From: CALMEC01 sp031376485
GTDB taxonomy: Bacteria > Actinomycetota > Thermoleophilia > Miltoncostaeales > Miltoncostaeaceae
Length of the DNA stretch: 6,876 bases
Assembly (NCBI GenBank): GCA_031376485.1
Contig: JANMDV010000231.1
Coordinates: forward strand, 1 to 6,876
Reading direction: 5' to 3'
Every line of letters begins with the position of its first letter. Positions within the stretch are counted from its first letter, which is position 1. Both the position numbers and the translations under genes were made by a program. Positions 5,662-6,876 of the stretch are shown in pieces. The notes under the pieces were generated by a model. That model saw only the letters and a list, made by a program, of their open reading frames with translations. It searched no databases and was not told the DNA's origin.

Positions 5662-6054
5662 ATGACTGATCCCGTGGCGGACATGCTGACCCGCGTGCGC
5701 AACGCCAACCAGGCGCTGCACGACCAAGTCCTGATGCCCGCCAGCAAGCTCAAGGCCGAGATCGCGAAGCTCCTCGAAGCCGAGGGCTACATCGTCGGCT
5801 GGGAAGAGTCGGGCGAGGGCAAGGAGAAGACCCTCCTCGTCAAGCTCAAGTACGACAAGAGTCGTCGCCAGGTCATTTCGGGCCTGCGTCGCATCAGCAA
5901 GCCGGGCCGCCGCGTGTACGTCGATCGCGACGAGATCCCGAAGGTGCTGGGCGGCATGGGCGTCGCGGTCATCTCGACTTCACAGGGCCTGCTCAGCGGC
6001 CAAGAAGCTCGCCGCCGCGGTATCGGCGGCGAAGTCCTCTGCGAGGTCTGGTAG
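5662..6054 (+). CDS. rpsH: 30S ribosomal protein S8
   Basis: The product has 130 residues, normal for S8. It starts MTDPVADMLTRVRNAN and ends with the signature STSQGLLSGQEARRRGIGGE-VLCEVW (105-130). S8 binds the central domain of 16S rRNA. In E. coli it represses the spc operon by binding mRNA near the rplE start. I could not identify an obvious copy of that site at this rplE start. The ATG at 5662 is preceded directly by an in-frame TTG at 5659. AGGGG at 5645-5649 is spaced 9 nt from the TTG and 12 nt from the ATG, so the exact start is uncertain by one codon. Confidence 0.97.
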   Translation: MTDPVADMLTRVRNANQALHDQVLMPASKLKAEIAKLLEAEGYIVGWEESGEGKEKTLLVKLKYDKSRRQVISGLRRISKPGRRVYVDRDEIPKVLGGMGVAVISTSQGLLSGQEARRRGIGGEVLCEVW

Positions 6055-6588
6055 GTGAGCAGAATCGGACGCGCACCGATCCCCGTGCCCGACGGGGTGA
6101 CCGTGGATATCAAAGGTCAGAACGTGACGGTCACGGGCCCCAAGGGCGAGCTGTCGCGCGTCATCGTCGAGCCGATCCGCGTCACCCAGGACGGCGGCGA
6201 CCTGCGCGTGGAACGCCCGACCGACCGTGCCCCGCATCGTTCGTTGCATGGGTTGTCCCGCACGCTTGTGGCCAATATGGTCGAGGGCGTCAACACCGGA
6301 TTCGAGAAGCGCCTCGAGTTGGTCGGCGTCGGATACCGCGCCGCAGTCAAGGAGACGCAGCTCGAGATTGCCGCGGGGTTCTCGCACCCGGTGGTCATCG
6401 TGCCGCCGGACGGCATCGCGTTCGAATGCCCCGTGCCGACACAGATCATTGTCCGTGGCATCAACAAGGAACTCGTCGGCCAGGTGGCCGCGGACATCCG
6501 CAAGGTCCGCCCACCCGAGCCGTACAAGGGCAAGGGCATCAAGTACGACGGCGAAGTCGTCCGCCGGAAGGTTGGAAAGCGCGCATGA
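6055..6588 (+). CDS. rplF: 50S ribosomal protein L6
   Basis: The product has 177 residues, a typical L6 length. It has two tandem similar domains. It starts (M)SRIGRAPIPVPDGV and carries the C-terminal signature RKVRPPEPYKGKGIKY (149-164) used to recognise bacterial L6. L6 binds 23S rRNA near the sarcin-ricin loop and the factor-binding site. The GTG start directly abuts the rpsH TAG with no gap; GAGG at 6043-6046 is spaced 8 nt. The TGA stop is embedded in ATGA (6585-6588). Downstream, rplR should follow closely, but 169 nt of repeat sequence intervenes. Confidence 0.98.
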   Translation: MSRIGRAPIPVPDGVTVDIKGQNVTVTGPKGELSRVIVEPIRVTQDGGDLRVERPTDRAPHRSLHGLSRTLVANMVEGVNTGFEKRLELVGVGYRAAVKETQLEIAAGFSHPVVIVPPDGIAFECPVPTQIIVRGINKELVGQVAADIRKVRPPEPYKGKGIKYDGEVVRRKVGKRA

Positions 6589-6761
6589 GCTTCCATACGC
6601 CGCGCTCGACACGGCTCTTTGTCGGCCTCTTCACGGCCCTTCGGGCCGCTCAAACGTCTCGCGCGGCTGGGATTTATACGCCGCGCTCGACACGGCTCTT
6701 TGTCGGCCTATTCCCGGCCCTTCGGGCCGCTCCGGCTGGGACTACTGGAGTAAATCTATGA
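6585..6761 (+). CDS. Possible 58-residue repeat-encoded small ORF (doubtful)
   Basis: An ATG at 6585 overlaps the rplF stop (ATGA) and opens a 58-codon frame. Its TGA (6759-6761) overlaps the rplR start as ATGA, so it would sit as a coupled gene between the two. The peptide contains TPRSTRLFVGLFTALRAA at residues 5-22 and again at 32-49 with one change (Thr17 to Pro44). GGAAAG at 6574-6579 is a possible ribosome binding site, 5 nt upstream. I recognise no family, signal peptide or known domain. Against coding, all three forward frames are free of stops across this interval, so an open frame proves little, and the sequence is a tandem DNA duplication. I judge a non-coding repeat more likely. 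Confidence 0.2.
   Translation: MSFHTPRSTRLFVGLFTALRAAQTSRAAGIYTPRSTRLFVGLFPALRAAPAGTTGVNL
6607..6648 (+). other. Inverted repeats (hairpins) in repeat copy 1
   Basis: CGACA (6607-6611) pairs with TGTCG (6620-6624) across an 8-nt loop. CGGCCC (6634-6639) pairs with GGGCCG (6643-6648) across a TTC loop, a compact six-pair GC stem. No T-run follows, so this is not a standard intrinsic terminator, which fits the need for transcription to continue into rplR. In RNA it could slow ribosomes or nucleases. Confidence 0.65.
6688..6729 (+). other. Inverted repeats (hairpins) in repeat copy 2
   Basis: The same two stems recur: CGACA (6688-6692) with TGTCG (6701-6705), and CGGCCC (6715-6720) with GGGCCG (6724-6729). 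Both mismatches between copies fall outside the stem bases, so the pairing is kept. The second stem ends 17 nt before the rplR Shine-Dalgarno and leaves it free. Cross-pairing between the arms of copies 1 and 2 is also possible. Confidence 0.65.
6745..6750 (+). promoter_or_regulatory. Ribosome binding site for rplR
   Basis: CTGGAG, with GGAG at 6747-6750, lies 7 nt before the ATG at 6758, just past the second repeat copy. It gives rplR its own initiation signal despite the interrupted spacing from rplF. Confidence 0.65.
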
Positions 6762-6876
6762 GACACATCAGTCCTGCGAAAACTGGTCGCGAGCGCCGCC
6801 GCCGGCGCATCCGCGGCAAGGTCACCGGCACCGCCGCGCGTCCGCGCCTATCGGTCTTTCGCTCGAACGCCCGGAT
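6758..6876 (+). CDS. rplR: 50S ribosomal protein L18, N-terminal part (partial, runs off window)
   Basis: The first 39 codons and two bases of a 40th are present. The translation starts MRHISPAKTGRERRRRR, then IRGKVTGTAARPRLSVFRSNAR. The last part matches the L18 signature (K-V-x-G-T-x-x-RPRL-x-VFRSN). L18 binds 5S rRNA together with L5 and mediates its attachment to 23S rRNA. The position after rplF is the standard spc order. The ATG at 6758 has a good ribosome binding site. The frame upstream of it is open through the repeats back to a TTG at 6572, but that start has no support and would add about 62 repeat-derived residues, so it is rejected. Confidence 0.95.
   Translation, partial: MRHISPAKTGRERRRRRIRGKVTGTAARPRLSVFRSNAR

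Larger units (their letters stand above)
6595..6741 (+). repeat. Tandem duplication (81-bp period) filling the rplF-rplR gap
   Basis: Bases 6595-6651 recur at 6676-6732 with only two mismatches in 57 (6629 C to 6710 A; 6633 A to 6714 C). After this, copy 1 has 12 extra bases (6652-6663, AAACGTCTCGCG). Both copies then share CGGCTGGGA (6664-6672 and 6733-6741). The near identity points to a recent duplication. Each copy contains two small inverted repeats. This is the only substantial non-ribosomal DNA in the window, in a cluster where other gaps are at most 27 nt. A dispersed, REP-like element that entered the operon is the simplest inference. Confidence 0.92.

Noticed and set aside
5980..6612. 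Minus-strand open frame of 210 codons opposite rplF
   Set aside because: It is a shadow of the L6 coding sequence, with no recognisable domain and no ribosome binding site that I could support.
6634..6660. Intrinsic terminator at the GC hairpin of repeat copy 1
   Set aside because: The stem is short and no T-run follows. Termination here would cut off the essential downstream spc genes.
6595..6741. CRISPR array
   Set aside because: There are only two repeat copies, at 57 bp too long for CRISPR repeats, with no series of unique spacers and no cas genes nearby.
6572..6757. L18 extended upstream through the repeats, since that frame is also open to a TTG at 6572
   Set aside because: There is no good initiation site, the added residues are repeat-derived, and the ATG at 6758 has a well-placed ribosome binding site and a normal L18 N-terminus.

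Overview
The window is a GC-rich bacterial ribosomal-protein gene cluster, all on the + strand: the 3' part of the S10 operon joined directly to the 5' part of the spc operon. Order: rplD (3' end only), rplW, rplB, rpsS, rplV, rpsC, rplP, rpmC, rpsQ, rplN, rplX, rplE, rpsZ (zinc-type S14), rpsH, rplF, rplR (5' end only). The high GC, frequent GTG starts, zinc-ribbon S14 and the L5/S3 core sequences suit a member of the Actinobacteriota, perhaps a deep lineage such as a Thermoleophilia-like group. The phylum is an inference and the class is a guess.

Layout. Bases 1-243 hold the charged C-terminal tail of L4. Bases 240-3873 carry L23, L2, S19, L22, S3, L16, L29 and S17 (S10 part). Bases 3870-6588 carry L14, L24, L5, S14, S8 and L6 (spc part). 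Most junctions are stop/start overlaps or gaps of a few bases. The S10/spc boundary (rpsQ/rplN) is a 4-nt GTGA overlap, so there is no room for a separate spc promoter in that gap. I see no promoter or intrinsic terminator, and the whole stretch reads as one transcript with strong translational coupling. The products are structural proteins of the two ribosomal subunits: L2, L4, L5, L6, L14, L16, L18, L22, L23, L24 and L29 in the 50S, and S3, S8, S14, S17 and S19 in the 30S.

Departures from the ordinary. (1) The rplF-rplR gap (6589-6757, 169 nt) is an outlier. It is filled by two near-identical tandem units (period 81 bp), each with short hairpins, and it also contains a possible 58-residue ORF with ATGA junctions at both ends. 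All three forward frames are open there, so coding is unproven. (2) L5 carries about 91 extra N-terminal residues (acidic, then Lys/Ala-rich) and a short Arg/Ser-rich C-terminal tail. (3) S3 ends in a Gln/Arg then Gly/Pro/Arg-rich tail of about 73 residues. (4) L4 ends in a charged tail with a repeated TRKKAEP motif. The ribosomal cores look normal. I found no mobile element genes, tRNAs, rRNAs or CRISPR, and no clear new multi-gene system. The best candidate for something undescribed is the repeat-filled rplF-rplR gap, followed by the L5 and S3 extensions.
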